64,000 nucleotides of DNA, taken from the NCBI RefSeq assembly GCF_022230925.1, contig NZ_JAKKFH010000021.1, forward strand, positions 1-64,000. The letters are read 5' to 3'. Below, piece by piece: positions 17,842 through 26,673 of this stretch. The notes under the pieces are model-generated. The model was not told the DNA's origin, made no database searches, and saw nothing but the letters and a program-made list of their open reading frames with translations. A program made the position numbers and the translations under genes. Every line of letters starts with the position of its first letter. The stretch's first letter is position 1. The stretch is from Micromonospora alfalfae (lineage in GTDB: Bacteria > Actinomycetota > Actinomycetes > Mycobacteriales > Micromonosporaceae).

Positions 17842-19302
17842 TCAGCCGAGGATGCCCTCGGCGCGAGCCCAGCGCAGCAGCTCCGCCTCGGCGGCGTCGC
17901 GGTCCAGCGGGCCGTGCTCAAGGCGTTGCTCCTTGAGGTGCTTCCAGGCCCGCCCGACCACCGGCCCCGGCGGTACGCCGAGCAGCTCCATGATCGCGTT
18001 ACCGTCCAGGTCGGGTCGAACCCGCGCCAGGTCTTCCTCGGCCGCGATCCGGGCGATCCGATCCTCCAGCGCGTCGTAGTCGGCCGCGAGCTGGGCGGCC
18101 TTGCGCCGGTTGCGGGTCGTGCAGTCGGAGCGGGTCAGCTTGTGCAGGCGGGGCAGCAGGTCACCGGCGTCGGCGACGTAGCGGCGCACCGCCGAGTCGG
18201 TCCACTCGCCCCGCCCGTACCCGTAGAAACGCAGGTGCAGCGCGACCAGCGCGGTCACCTGCGCTGTGACGTCCTTGGGGTAGCGCATCGCCTTCATCCG
18301 GGCCTTGGTCAGCCGGGCGCCGACCACCTCGTGGTGGTGGAAGCTGACCCGGCCGTCGGACCCGACCGCCTTCGTCGCCGGCTTGCCCACGTCGTGCAGG
18401 AGGGCGGCCATCCGCAGGATGAAGTCGCAGCCCTCCTCCTCGTAGGAGACCGCGTTCTCGACGACAGTCAACGTGTGCTCGTAGACGTCCTTGTGCTGGG
18501 CGTGCTCGTCGATCTCCAGCTTCAGCCCGGTCAGCTCCGGCAGGAACCGCTCGGCCAGCCCGGTGTCGACCAGCAGCCGCAGCCCGGTGATCGGGTCCGC
18601 GCCGCAGAGCAGCTTGGTGAACTCGTCGCGGATCCGCTCGGCGGTGATCCGGTCCAGGTCGGCGGCCATCTCGGTCATCGCCAGGTGCACGGCCGGGTGC
18701 ACGGCGAAACGCAGCTGGGCGGCGAACCGGGCGGCCCGCAGCATCCGCAGCGGGTCGTCGCCGAACGACTCACCAGGCGTGCTCGGGGTACGGATCACCT
18801 TGGCCGAGAGATCGTCCAGCCCACCGTGCGGGTCGGTGAACCGGTGGTCCGGCAGGCTCACAGCCATCGCGTTGATCGTGAAGTCGCGCCGCTTCAGGTC
18901 CTCGTCGAGGCTGGTGCCGTACACCACCACCGGGTTGCGGCTGACCTGGTCGTACGACTCCGCACGGAAGGTGGTGATCTCCAGTCGGAGGCCGTCGCGC
19001 TGAGCGCCGATGGTGCCGAACTCCCGACCGGTCTCCCAGATCGACTCGGCCCAGCCCTTGATGATCCGCAGGGTCTCGTCGGGGTGCGCGTCGGTGCAGA
19101 AGTCGAGGTCATCCCCGAGTCGACCGAGCAGGGCATCCCGCACCGAACCGCCCACCAGGTGCAACTCGTGACCGGCGCGGACGAAGCGGCGGCCCAACTC
19201 GTCGGCGACCGGGGACACCCGGAGCAGTTCGGCGACGGCGTTGCGCTGCGCGGCGGTGAGTTCGCGGCGGTCGGCGGCGTGAGGAGCGGAGGCTTCGGAC
19301 AT
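17842..19302 (-). CDS. cca: CCA-adding tRNA nucleotidyltransferase
   Basis: This enzyme adds or repairs the 3' CCA of tRNAs. The 486-aa protein has the class II head LVGGSVRDALLGRLGDDLDFCTDAHPDE with the metal-binding DxD, the RRDFTINAMA motif, a DPLRMLRAARFAAQLRF block, then an HD phosphohydrolase-type domain (~250-400) with LLHDVGKP. It corresponds to Rv3907c (pcnA) in the conserved origin neighbourhood. It is divergent from murJ across 126 bp. tRNA-Ile in this window lacks an encoded CCA, so the enzyme is needed. Confidence 0.95.
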   Translation of the reverse strand: MSEASAPHAADRRELTAAQRNAVAELLRVSPVADELGRRFVRAGHELHLVGGSVRDALLGRLGDDLDFCTDAHPDETLRIIKGWAESIWETGREFGTIGAQRDGLRLEITTFRAESYDQVSRNPVVVYGTSLDEDLKRRDFTINAMAVSLPDHRFTDPHGGLDDLSAKVIRTPSTPGESFGDDPLRMLRAARFAAQLRFAVHPAVHLAMTEMAADLDRITAERIRDEFTKLLCGADPITGLRLLVDTGLAERFLPELTGLKLEIDEHAQHKDVYEHTLTVVENAVSYEEEGCDFILRMAALLHDVGKPATKAVGSDGRVSFHHHEVVGARLTKARMKAMRYPKDVTAQVTALVALHLRFYGYGRGEWTDSAVRRYVADAGDLLPRLHKLTRSDCTTRNRRKAAQLAADYDALEDRIARIAAEEDLARVRPDLDGNAIMELLGVPPGPVVGRAWKHLKEQRLEHGPLDRDAAEAELLRWARAEGILG

Positions 19303-19428
19303 GGGATCACCAGCTTATCGGGCCGGGGTGTGATCCGATCCGCCGGGCGCGGGTAACGGGTGGGGGTTGACTATGGTCTGTGGCGTGCGGGTCGGTGTCC
19401 GACTCGACGTACCCCTGGGAGGCTGGAG

Positions 19429-21180
19429 ATGAGCGGCGGGCTCTACCGCAGCGCCAACGCCGCGAACGATGGCGGTGCCAACGCCCGACCCGGGGATGGC
19501 GCCACCTTCATCTCCGCCGAGCCGCTGAACCAGCCGGCCATGGAGTCGACCGCACCACCGCAGGAACAGGTGGCCGAGGCGAGCGCGGCTGCCAACAGCG
19601 CGGTGATGGCGATCGGCAGCCTGGTCAGCCGGGGCACCGGCTTCCTGCGCAACCTGGTGATCGGCGCGGCGCTCGGCGGCGCGCTGGTCGGTGACGCGTA
19701 CACCACCGCGCAGATCCTGCCCGGCATGGTCTACGAGTTCCTGCTCGGCGGTGTCCTCACCAGCGTGCTGATCCCGGTGCTGGTGCGGCGACGCAAGATC
19801 GACACTGATGGCGGCCAGGCGTACGCACAGCGGCTGCTGACCTTGGCGGTGCTCGCACTCGGCGCGGCGGCCCTGCTCGCTCTCCTGCTGGCAGCGCCGC
19901 TGACCTGGCTCTACGGCGGAGAGGAGTCGGCTGACGGCTACTCAGGGCTGGTCACCGGGCTCGCCCGCCTGATGCTGCCGATGATCTTCTTCTCCGGGTT
20001 GAGCGCGCTGATCAGTGCGGTGCTCAACACCCGGGGGCACTTCGCCGCCCCGATGTGGGCACCGATCCTGAACAACCTGGTGGTGATCGGCACCGCCGGC
20101 CTCTACATCGCGATCTTCGGTGCGGAGATCGTCAAGCCGGACGACATGACCACCGGGCGGGTCCTGCTGATTGGCGGTGGCACCCTGCTCGGCGTCGCCA
20201 TCCAGGCGATGGGCCTGCTGCCGGCACTGCGCAAGGTCGGCTTCCGCTGGAAGCTTCGCTTCGACTTCCGCGAGCTGGGGCTACGCGAGCTGGGCCGGCT
20301 CGGCGCCTGGATGATCTGCTACGTCGCGGTGAGCCAGGTCGGCCTGATCGTGCTGTTCAACCTGCTGAACCGGGCCGGCAAGGAGAACGCCGCCGGCCCG
20401 CTGATCTACAACAACGTGTTCCTGCTGCTGATGACCGCGCACGGCATCATCGCCGTCTCGATCATCACGGCGCTGATGCCCCGGATGAGCGCGGCCGCCG
20501 CCGACGGCCGGTACGCCGACCTCGCCGCCGACCTCTCCCGGGGTACCCGCACGGTCACGGCGGTGCTCGCCCCGATCGCGGTCTGCTACGCCGTCCTCGC
20601 CACCCCGATCGCGTTCACCCTGTTCCGGTTCGGCGCGTTCAACGAGGACAACGCCACCGCCACGTCCGTCGTGTTGCTCGCCGCCGCGCTCGCGCTCGTC
20701 CCGTTCGCGGTCAGTCAGCTCTTCACCTTCGCGTTCTACGCGCTGCCCGACACCCGCACGCCGGCTCTCATCAACATCCCGGTGGTGGCGCTGCGAATCG
20801 GGGTGCAGATCGTGCTGTACGTCGCCTTCTCGGCGAGCTTCGCCGGTGCGGGAATGATGATCGGCAACACGGTCTCCTATCTGGCTGCCGCGATCGGCTC
20901 GGCCTGGCTGCTTCGGCCGCGCGTCGGTCGAATCGGGCTCGGCGAGATCATGCGGACCGGCGGCAGGGTCGCGGTGGCGGCGTTGGGTTCGGCAGTGGTC
21001 GGCCTCCTGGTGGTGAAGCTGCTGCCCGGTGACGACACCCCCAGCCGCCTGGAGGCGATCGTCCAGTTGGTGATCGGTGGCGTGGTGATCGGCGGGAGCT
21101 ACCTGGGTCTGGCCATGCTGCTGCGGATCGGGGAGATCACCGAGGTGGTCGGGATGGTTCGCCGCCGCCTCGGTCGCTGA
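19429..21180 (+). CDS. murJ: Lipid II flippase MurJ
   Basis: MurJ moves undecaprenyl-linked peptidoglycan precursor across the membrane. From the ATG at 19429 (GGAGG six bases upstream) the protein is 583 aa with a ~55-residue polar N-terminus followed by about 14 hydrophobic segments. MOP-superfamily landmarks include SRGTGFLRNLVIGAALG early, RLMLPMIFFSGLSALI in the middle, and PFAVSQLFTFAFYALPDTRTP late. An earlier in-frame start at 19360 is not supported. In M. tuberculosis the MviN flippase domain is fused to a pseudokinase; here the pseudokinase is a separate downstream gene. Confidence 0.95.
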   Translation: MSGGLYRSANAANDGGANARPGDGATFISAEPLNQPAMESTAPPQEQVAEASAAANSAVMAIGSLVSRGTGFLRNLVIGAALGGALVGDAYTTAQILPGMVYEFLLGGVLTSVLIPVLVRRRKIDTDGGQAYAQRLLTLAVLALGAAALLALLLAAPLTWLYGGEESADGYSGLVTGLARLMLPMIFFSGLSALISAVLNTRGHFAAPMWAPILNNLVVIGTAGLYIAIFGAEIVKPDDMTTGRVLLIGGGTLLGVAIQAMGLLPALRKVGFRWKLRFDFRELGLRELGRLGAWMICYVAVSQVGLIVLFNLLNRAGKENAAGPLIYNNVFLLLMTAHGIIAVSIITALMPRMSAAAADGRYADLAADLSRGTRTVTAVLAPIAVCYAVLATPIAFTLFRFGAFNEDNATATSVVLLAAALALVPFAVSQLFTFAFYALPDTRTPALINIPVVALRIGVQIVLYVAFSASFAGAGMMIGNTVSYLAAAIGSAWLLRPRVGRIGLGEIMRTGGRVAVAALGSAVVGLLVVKLLPGDDTPSRLEAIVQLVIGGVVIGGSYLGLAMLLRIGEITEVVGMVRRRLGR

Positions 21181-21626
21181 ACGTCCACACCCGATTACAA
21201 CAAGTTGGCACTCATACGGACCGTGACTACGGATCACCAGGCTGGGGATGCACCTGTGGATAACTCCGCGATTCGCCGGTCAACCACCGCTTCGGCCTGT
21301 GGATAACCAACCGTACGGCTGAGGGTGGCGACCCGATCGGTGGGAACGTACGAGGCAGCGCGAGCGCCACGCCAGCCCAGCCCCGGCGTCGGTCACTTGC
21401 GGTGAAGCCGTAGATTAGCTAGTACATGTGCCAGCAACGTGGCTGACAACGGTCGTAACCGGACGAGCTCTTCGACAGCCGGAAACCCCGCCAGGTACGG
21501 CGGGAAGATGACATGTCGGAGAGACGGGCAACCCGGGTAAGGTCGCTCTCGACGGGTACGGCAGGGGCCGACGCTGGGCGTCGACACCGGTCGGCCGGTT
21601 CCTTCAACGGCAGAGCGGGAAGCCAC
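21181..21626. other. murJ-pseudokinase intergenic region with DnaA boxes
   Basis: This 446-bp gap has no convincing gene. Its main recognisable content is a pair of perfect DnaA boxes at 21255-21306 (listed separately). The frame of the following pseudokinase gene is open from 21513, so its true start may lie in this stretch. Confidence 0.5.
21255..21306 (-). promoter_or_regulatory. Two perfect DnaA boxes outside oriC
   Basis: TTATCCACA occurs on the minus strand at 21255-21263 and again at 21298-21306, both followed by CAGG-type context as in oriC boxes. They are about 21 kb from the origin. Confidence 0.7.
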
Positions 21627-23234
21627 ATGCCCAGCAGTTCGGGTTCATCGATCGACACGATCACCGAGGGAGGACGGGTGACCCAGGTCGGCGAGGGTCA
21701 GGAGGCAGACGAAAGCGCTCCTCCGGTCATGACCTTCGGTGCTCCCACGGCCGGTGAAGTCCTCGCCGAGCGGTACGAACTGGTTGAGCACATCAACAAC
21801 GACAGCGCGGGTCGGCTGGTCTGGCGCGGGGTCGATGTCATCCTGCGCCGTCCGGTTGCCGTGGTGCTGCGTTACCCGGGTGGCGACTCCGCCACCGAGA
21901 TGCTTCAGGCCGCCGTCGCGGCCAGCCGGGTCATCCACCCCAACCTGGTCGGCGTCTACGACGCGATCGACGAGGCCGACCGGGCGTACGTGGTGCGCGA
22001 GTGGGTCGACGGGCAGTCCCTGCGGGACCTGGCGACCGACGGCCCCCTGGACCCGGCCCGGGCCACCGCGATCGGCAACGCCGTCGCGAGCGCGCTCGCC
22101 GCGGTGCACGCCACCGGCATGGTGCACGGCAACGTCCACCCCGGCACCGTCATGATCAGCGATGAGGGCCGGGTGGTCCTGGCCGACGCCCGCACCGACG
22201 GTGCCGACAGCCAGGAGAACGACATCCGGGCGGTCGGCGGGGTTCTCTACTTCGCGCTGACCGGCTCCTGGCCGCACGCCGAGGCACCACTTCACGGCGC
22301 CACCGCCGGCCACGGCCGCGCCGCCATCCCGGACGCTGTTCGGGACGCCGGGGGTGCCATCGCGGCACCGCGCCAGGTTCGGGCGGGCGTTCCGGCGTAC
22401 CTGGACGACCTGACCATGGACCTGCTCGACGCCGAGATCGCGCCGCCGTCCTCCGACGTGCTCGCCGCGGAACTGGCGCGACTGGACGTGCCGGCCGAGG
22501 ACGAGCACTACCTCGACAACAGCGGGCCGCTGCGGTTCGCCGGCGAAACCGGGGAAGAGCCGTCACCGCTGGCCGCGGCCGGAGGCCGCAAGGTCGCCGT
22601 CGGCATCGCCGGTCTGCTGGCCGTTGCCCTGGTCGGTCTGCTGATCGGGATCATCGCCTTGGGTGGCGACGACGAGGACCCGCAGTCCAACCCGGTCGCC
22701 GCACCGACCTCAAGTGCCCCGGCCGGCGACGCCACCCCGGCCGCCGCGACCGCCCGCAAGCTGACGGTGAAGGGCGTCCGGATCATCGACCCGGACAGCA
22801 AGGACCGCAGTGAGGTCCGTGACGCCGAGAAGGTCATCGACGGTGACGAGGACAAGGGCTGGGAGACCGAGACCTACGTGAACAAGCCCAACTTCGGCAA
22901 CCTGAAGAAGGGCATGGGCGTCTGGATCGACCTCGGCGAGCCGCACACCGTCAGGTCGGTGCAGGCGGTGCTGTCGGCTACCGGCGCGTCCGCTCAACTG
23001 CTCGCCGGCACGATCAAACCGGAGTCCAGCTCCAGCGGTGACAAGCAGTTGGTCGCAAGCTACAAGACCGGCATCGGCCAGCCGTTCGAGGACCATGACG
23101 GCACCACCATGACGTTCAACGGCTTCGACGCCGACAAGAAATACCAGTACCTGCTGTTCTGGATCACCGAGCTGCCTCCGTCCGAGGGTGGGTTCAAGCT
23201 GGGGGTGCAGGAGATTACGGTCCAGGGGTCGTGA
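21627..23234 (+). CDS. MurJ-partner pseudokinase with membrane anchor and extracytoplasmic domain
   Basis: The N-terminal ~250 residues have a protein-kinase fold (ERYELVEHINNDSAGRLVWRGVD...), but the catalytic positions are changed. The HRD-type loop reads HGNVHPGTV and lacks the Asp, the DFG region reads ADARTDG, and the beta-3 segment VAVVLRYPG lacks the usual VAIK Lys. This is a pseudokinase, like the one fused to MviN in Rv3910, where phosphorylation by PknB recruits FhaA. A single membrane segment (VAVGIAGLLAVALVGLLIGIIAL) leads to a Ser/Pro linker and a ~150-aa beta-rich external domain resembling discoidin/sugar-binding modules (GVWIDLGEPHTVRSVQAVL). ATG 21627 has GGGA six bases upstream; ATG 21513 is an alternative. 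Confidence 0.88.
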   Translation: MPSSSGSSIDTITEGGRVTQVGEGQEADESAPPVMTFGAPTAGEVLAERYELVEHINNDSAGRLVWRGVDVILRRPVAVVLRYPGGDSATEMLQAAVAASRVIHPNLVGVYDAIDEADRAYVVREWVDGQSLRDLATDGPLDPARATAIGNAVASALAAVHATGMVHGNVHPGTVMISDEGRVVLADARTDGADSQENDIRAVGGVLYFALTGSWPHAEAPLHGATAGHGRAAIPDAVRDAGGAIAAPRQVRAGVPAYLDDLTMDLLDAEIAPPSSDVLAAELARLDVPAEDEHYLDNSGPLRFAGETGEEPSPLAAAGGRKVAVGIAGLLAVALVGLLIGIIALGGDDEDPQSNPVAAPTSSAPAGDATPAAATARKLTVKGVRIIDPDSKDRSEVRDAEKVIDGDEDKGWETETYVNKPNFGNLKKGMGVWIDLGEPHTVRSVQAVLSATGASAQLLAGTIKPESSSSGDKQLVASYKTGIGQPFEDHDGTTMTFNGFDADKKYQYLLFWITELPPSEGGFKLGVQEITVQGS

Positions 23235-23277
23235 GCCGGGCACCACGATCCGGGCCTCGCACGCACTGGACGCGGTG

Positions 23278-23994
23278 ATGGACGGGCGCGCCGCCGCAAG
23301 CGACCTGGAGCTGCTGCGCGCGCACGTCGCCGGAGACCGGGACGCCTTCACCGAACTGTTCCACCGCCACCGGGACCGGTTGTGGGCGGTGGCCCTGCGG
23401 ACGCTCGGCGACCGCGAGGAGGCAGCCGACGCGCTCCAGGACGCCCTGCTGTCGGCGCATCGGGCGGCGGCCCGCTTCCGCGGCGACTCCGCCGTCACCA
23501 CGTGGCTGCACCGCATCGTGGTCAACGCCTGCCTGGACCGGATCCGACGACGGCAGGCGCACCCCACAGTGCCGCTGCCGCACGGCAACCGGGCCGACGA
23601 CGGATCGGGCACCGGCGGGCTGGAGCCGGCGGCACCGGTAACGGACCACGACACCGTGCTGGTGGTCCGCGAGGCGCTCGCCGCGCTGCCCCTTGAGCAA
23701 CGCGCCGCGCTGGTGCTTGTCGACGTACAGGGCTATCCGGTCGCCGAGGTCGCCCGCATCCTCGGCGTCGCCGAGGGCACGGTGAAGAGCCGGTGTGCCC
23801 GGGGCCGGGCGCGGCTGGCCGTGCTGCTCGGGCATCTCCGCCCCGCCACCGTCGCGACGCCTTCGGCCCGACCGGACCCCACCGCCCCGATCACGGGAGT
23901 GCCCGGCGTCACGCCCGGGAACCCCGGCCCGGTGGAGGGCGTCGGATCGAGGTCAGGTCGATACCGGCGGGACGCCAACCAGGAGGACACGTGA
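23278..23994 (+). CDS. sigM: ECF sigma factor SigM
   Basis: The 238-aa protein has ECF region 2 (ELFHRHRDRLWAVALRTLGDREEAADALQDALLSA) and region 4 (LPLEQRAALVLVDVQGYPVAEVARILGVAEGTVKSR), joined by a linker, and a ~45-residue Pro/Gly-rich tail. Its place after murJ and before trxBA is that of sigM in Mycobacterium and Streptomyces. It overlaps the anti-sigma gene by four bases (GTGA), so the two are translationally coupled. ATG 23278 is used because the longer frame upstream overlaps the previous gene and is not family-like. Confidence 0.92.
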   Translation: MDGRAAASDLELLRAHVAGDRDAFTELFHRHRDRLWAVALRTLGDREEAADALQDALLSAHRAAARFRGDSAVTTWLHRIVVNACLDRIRRRQAHPTVPLPHGNRADDGSGTGGLEPAAPVTDHDTVLVVREALAALPLEQRAALVLVDVQGYPVAEVARILGVAEGTVKSRCARGRARLAVLLGHLRPATVATPSARPDPTAPITGVPGVTPGNPGPVEGVGSRSGRYRRDANQEDT

Positions 23995-25013
23995 CGACCG
24001 AGGGGTTCCGGGAGGTCGACATCGACCTCCTCGCTGACTACCTCGGCGGGGCGTTGGACGGCACCCCGCAGCAGGACGAGGTCGCCCAACTGGTCTCCGC
24101 GGACCCGTCCTGGGCCGAGGCGTACGCGCTGCTGGCCCCCGCCGTGACCGAGGTCCGGACGGATCTGACCCACTGGGCCGAGCCGTCACCGGAGATGCCG
24201 GCGGCGATCACCGACCGCCTCCTGGCCGCGTTGGCCTCCGCGGAGCCGACTACCGACACCTCGACCGAGGAGGCACCAGTCGGCGCGCCCAGCGTCGATC
24301 GGGCCGGCGACGCGGCGACGCCGTTGGTCGTACCGACGCAGGGCGGGGCTGGTCGCCGGCCTCCCGTCCCCCCGCCCGCCGGGTCGGGGCGCTGGGCGTC
24401 CACCGGTCCGGGCCGCCGCCAGCGCGGCTGGGCCCGCCGCGGCGCACCAGTGGCCGCCGCCGCGATCGCCGTCATCGCCGTCGCGCTGGGCCTCAACCAG
24501 CTCTCGATGCGGGCGTCGGACGACTCCGGCCGCACAAACGCCATGAACCAGCCGGCCAGCGCGCCGGAGGGCGTCGCGGGGGCCGGGACGGCCCGCACCA
24601 CCGGGCCGGCACTGCGCAGTGGTACGAACTACACCCCGCAGACCCTCGGCAACGCCTACGACACTGACGCGCCACGCACACCGGCCGCCAGCCGGGCGAC
24701 CGGCAACACCCCGGGCGAGCAGCCGAAGGTGGATGCCGAGGGCGGTCGCCGTCCCTCTCCCTACGGGTCGGACCAGCTGGCCCGGCTGACCGACGAGGCC
24801 GCGCTGACCAGCTGTCTGACCAGTGTGGCGACGGAGCACGGATCGGCCCCACTGGTGGTCGAGGTGATCGATTACGCGCGGTTCCAGGGCGATCAGGCGC
24901 TGGTCATCCACTTCACCGACGCGACCGGCGCCCGGTGGGCCTGGGTGAGTGGCCCCGAGTGCGGAGTGCCTGGGTCCGGCTCGGACAGCCGGTATTCGGC
25001 GCGGGTAGGGTGA
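23991..25013 (+). CDS. Anti-sigma factor for SigM (membrane-anchored)
   Basis: GTG 23991 overlaps the sigM stop and follows AGGAGG at ideal spacing. The 340-aa product has an N-terminal cytoplasmic sigma-binding region (IDLLADYLGGALDGTPQQDEVAQLV, the anti-sigma helical pattern), a Pro-rich linker, one membrane segment (~160-180, APVAAAAIAVIAVALGLNQL) and a ~165-aa external domain whose ordered part is the last ~70 residues, with two cysteines (TSCL, PECG). It corresponds to the product of the gene next to sigM (Rv3912/RsmA). The sensing mechanism is unknown. Confidence 0.85.
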   Translation: MTTEGFREVDIDLLADYLGGALDGTPQQDEVAQLVSADPSWAEAYALLAPAVTEVRTDLTHWAEPSPEMPAAITDRLLAALASAEPTTDTSTEEAPVGAPSVDRAGDAATPLVVPTQGGAGRRPPVPPPAGSGRWASTGPGRRQRGWARRGAPVAAAAIAVIAVALGLNQLSMRASDDSGRTNAMNQPASAPEGVAGAGTARTTGPALRSGTNYTPQTLGNAYDTDAPRTPAASRATGNTPGEQPKVDAEGGRRPSPYGSDQLARLTDEAALTSCLTSVATEHGSAPLVVEVIDYARFQGDQALVIHFTDATGARWAWVSGPECGVPGSGSDSRYSARVG

Positions 25014-25072
25014 ATCCACGGTCAATGGCACGATGACCCCCCACGTGACCTGACCCACCGGATGCCCGGCTC

Positions 25073-25100
25073 GGGAATCCCCGGTTCGTACGATGACGTT
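25073..25100 (+). promoter_or_regulatory. SigR-type thiol-stress promoter of trxBA
   Basis: GGGAAT (25073-25078) is followed after 19 bp by GTT (25098-25100), close to the GGAAT-N18-GTT pattern known for SigR/SigH promoters, including trxBA of Streptomyces. The spacing is one base longer than the consensus. It lies about 100 bp upstream of the trxB start. Confidence 0.5.
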
Positions 25101-25196
25101 CTGGAAGTCAGCTGCCGGCCCCACCCAGGCGTCGGCGACTCGGATCAGCATCGGTGCTCGCGCCGACGCCGAACACACACAACTCGGGAGACGGCA

Positions 25197-26147
25197 GTGG
25201 ACGAGGTCCGCAACCTGATCATCATCGGCTCCGGGCCGGCCGGCTACACAGCGGCGGTCTACGCCGCACGTGCCAACCTGAAGCCGCTGATCATTGAGGG
25301 CGTGCAGTCCGGTGGCGCGCTGATGACCACGACCGAGGTGGAAAACTTCCCCGGCTTCGCCGACGGCATCCTCGGCCCCGAGCTGATGGACAACATGCGC
25401 AAGCAGGCCGAGCGGTTCGGCGCCGAGTTCCTCACCGACGACGTGACCCGGGTCGAGCTGGTGGACACCGGCGACGCCGGCTCCGGCGCGGTGAGCACCG
25501 TCTGGGTTGGCGAGACCGCCTACCGGGCGCGATCCATCATTCTCTCCACCGGTTCGGCCTGGCGTCCGCTGGGCGTGCCCGGTGAGCAGGAATTCCTGGG
25601 TCACGGCGTCTCCGCGTGTGCCACCTGTGACGGGTTCTTCTTCCGCAACCAGCAGATCGTGGTCGTCGGTGGCGGCGACTCGGCGATGGAGGAGGCCACC
25701 TTCCTCACCCGCTTCGCGGAGTCGGTGACCATCATCCACCGCCGCGATTCGTTCCGGGCCAGCAAGATCATGGCCGACCGGGCGCTGAGCAACGAGAAGA
25801 TCAAGGTCGAGTGGAACAGCACCGTCGAGGAGATCCTCGGCGAGGACGGCAAGGTCACCGGCGTTCGCGTCCGCAACGTGCACACCGGCGAGACCAAGGT
25901 GATGGACGTGACCGGCGTCTTCGTCGCCATCGGTCACGACCCCCGCAGCGAGCTGTTCCAGGGCCAGGTCGAGCTGGACGACGAGGGCTACGTGAAGGTC
26001 CACGCCCCGAGCACCCGCACCAACGTGCCCGGTGTCTTCGCCGCTGGCGACGTGGTCGACCACACCTACCGTCAGGCGATCACCGCGGCCGGCACCGGTT
26101 GTGCCGCCGCGCTCGACGCCGAGCGGTTCATCGCGACGCTCAGCTGA
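25197..26147 (+). CDS. trxB: Thioredoxin reductase
   Basis: NADPH-dependent flavoenzyme that reduces thioredoxin. The 316-aa protein has the FAD motif GSGPAGYTAA, the redox-active CATC in ACATCDGFF (~138-141), the NADPH motif GGGDSAMEEA, and the C-terminal FAD motif VFAAGDVVDHTYRQ. GTG 25197 has GGGAG seven bases upstream and the protein starts MDEVRNLIIIG as in relatives; the ORF open from 25062 is not coding-like. It is followed 31 bp later by trxA, in a two-gene operon probably driven by a SigR-type promoter. Confidence 0.97.
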   Translation: MDEVRNLIIIGSGPAGYTAAVYAARANLKPLIIEGVQSGGALMTTTEVENFPGFADGILGPELMDNMRKQAERFGAEFLTDDVTRVELVDTGDAGSGAVSTVWVGETAYRARSIILSTGSAWRPLGVPGEQEFLGHGVSACATCDGFFFRNQQIVVVGGGDSAMEEATFLTRFAESVTIIHRRDSFRASKIMADRALSNEKIKVEWNSTVEEILGEDGKVTGVRVRNVHTGETKVMDVTGVFVAIGHDPRSELFQGQVELDDEGYVKVHAPSTRTNVPGVFAAGDVVDHTYRQAITAAGTGCAAALDAERFIATLS

Positions 26148-26178
26148 AACAAGGAACACATCCCGGAGGAGGGGCATA

Positions 26179-26502
26179 GTGGGAACAACCAAGGCGGTCA
26201 CCGACAAGAGCTTCGTCGCTGACGTGCTGCAGGCCGACAAGCCGGTGCTGGTGGACTTCTGGGCGGAGTGGTGCGGGCCGTGCCGCAAGGTGTCGCCGCT
26301 GCTCGAGGAGATCGCCCGGGAGATGGGTGACCAGGTCACCATCGTCAAGCTCAACATCGACGAGAACCCGGAGACCGCTCGGGCCTACCGGGTGATGTCG
26401 GTGCCGACGCTCACCGTCTTCAAGAACGGCCAGCCGGTCCAGTCGATCGCCGGTGCCAAGCCGAAGGGCGAGCTGGTCCGGCTCATCGAATCGGCCCTCT
26501 GA
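26179..26502 (+). CDS. trxA: Thioredoxin
   Basis: The 107-aa thioredoxin has the active site WCGPC in VDFWAEWCGPCRKVSP and the conserved cis-Pro segment VMSVPTLTVFKNG. GTG 26179 follows a strong GGAGGAGGGG site. Its partner TrxB is encoded just upstream and the pair is closed by a hairpin terminator. It reduces disulfides in the cytoplasm. Confidence 0.97.
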   Translation: MGTTKAVTDKSFVADVLQADKPVLVDFWAEWCGPCRKVSPLLEEIAREMGDQVTIVKLNIDENPETARAYRVMSVPTLTVFKNGQPVQSIAGAKPKGELVRLIESAL

Positions 26503-26517
26503 CCAGCAGAAACATCA

Positions 26518-26556
26518 ACCGAACCCCGTACCCGCTCGCCGGGTGCGGGGTTCGGT
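26518..26556 (+). terminator. Terminator of trxBA
   Basis: Arms of 17 bp (26518-26534 and 26540-26556, complementary with one G-U pair) enclose a 5-nt loop, starting 16 bp past the trxA stop and followed by TGTCTTCT. Confidence 0.9.
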
Positions 26557-26673
26557 GTCTTCTCGGCTGTACCGTCGACGGATTTCTCGGCCCCAGCCAC
26601 CTCGCCGCCCCGGAACGCATAGCCTCAAGCCTGGGCCGCCCGGCCAGCCAGTGTCGTGCAGAGGGGGTCGTGC

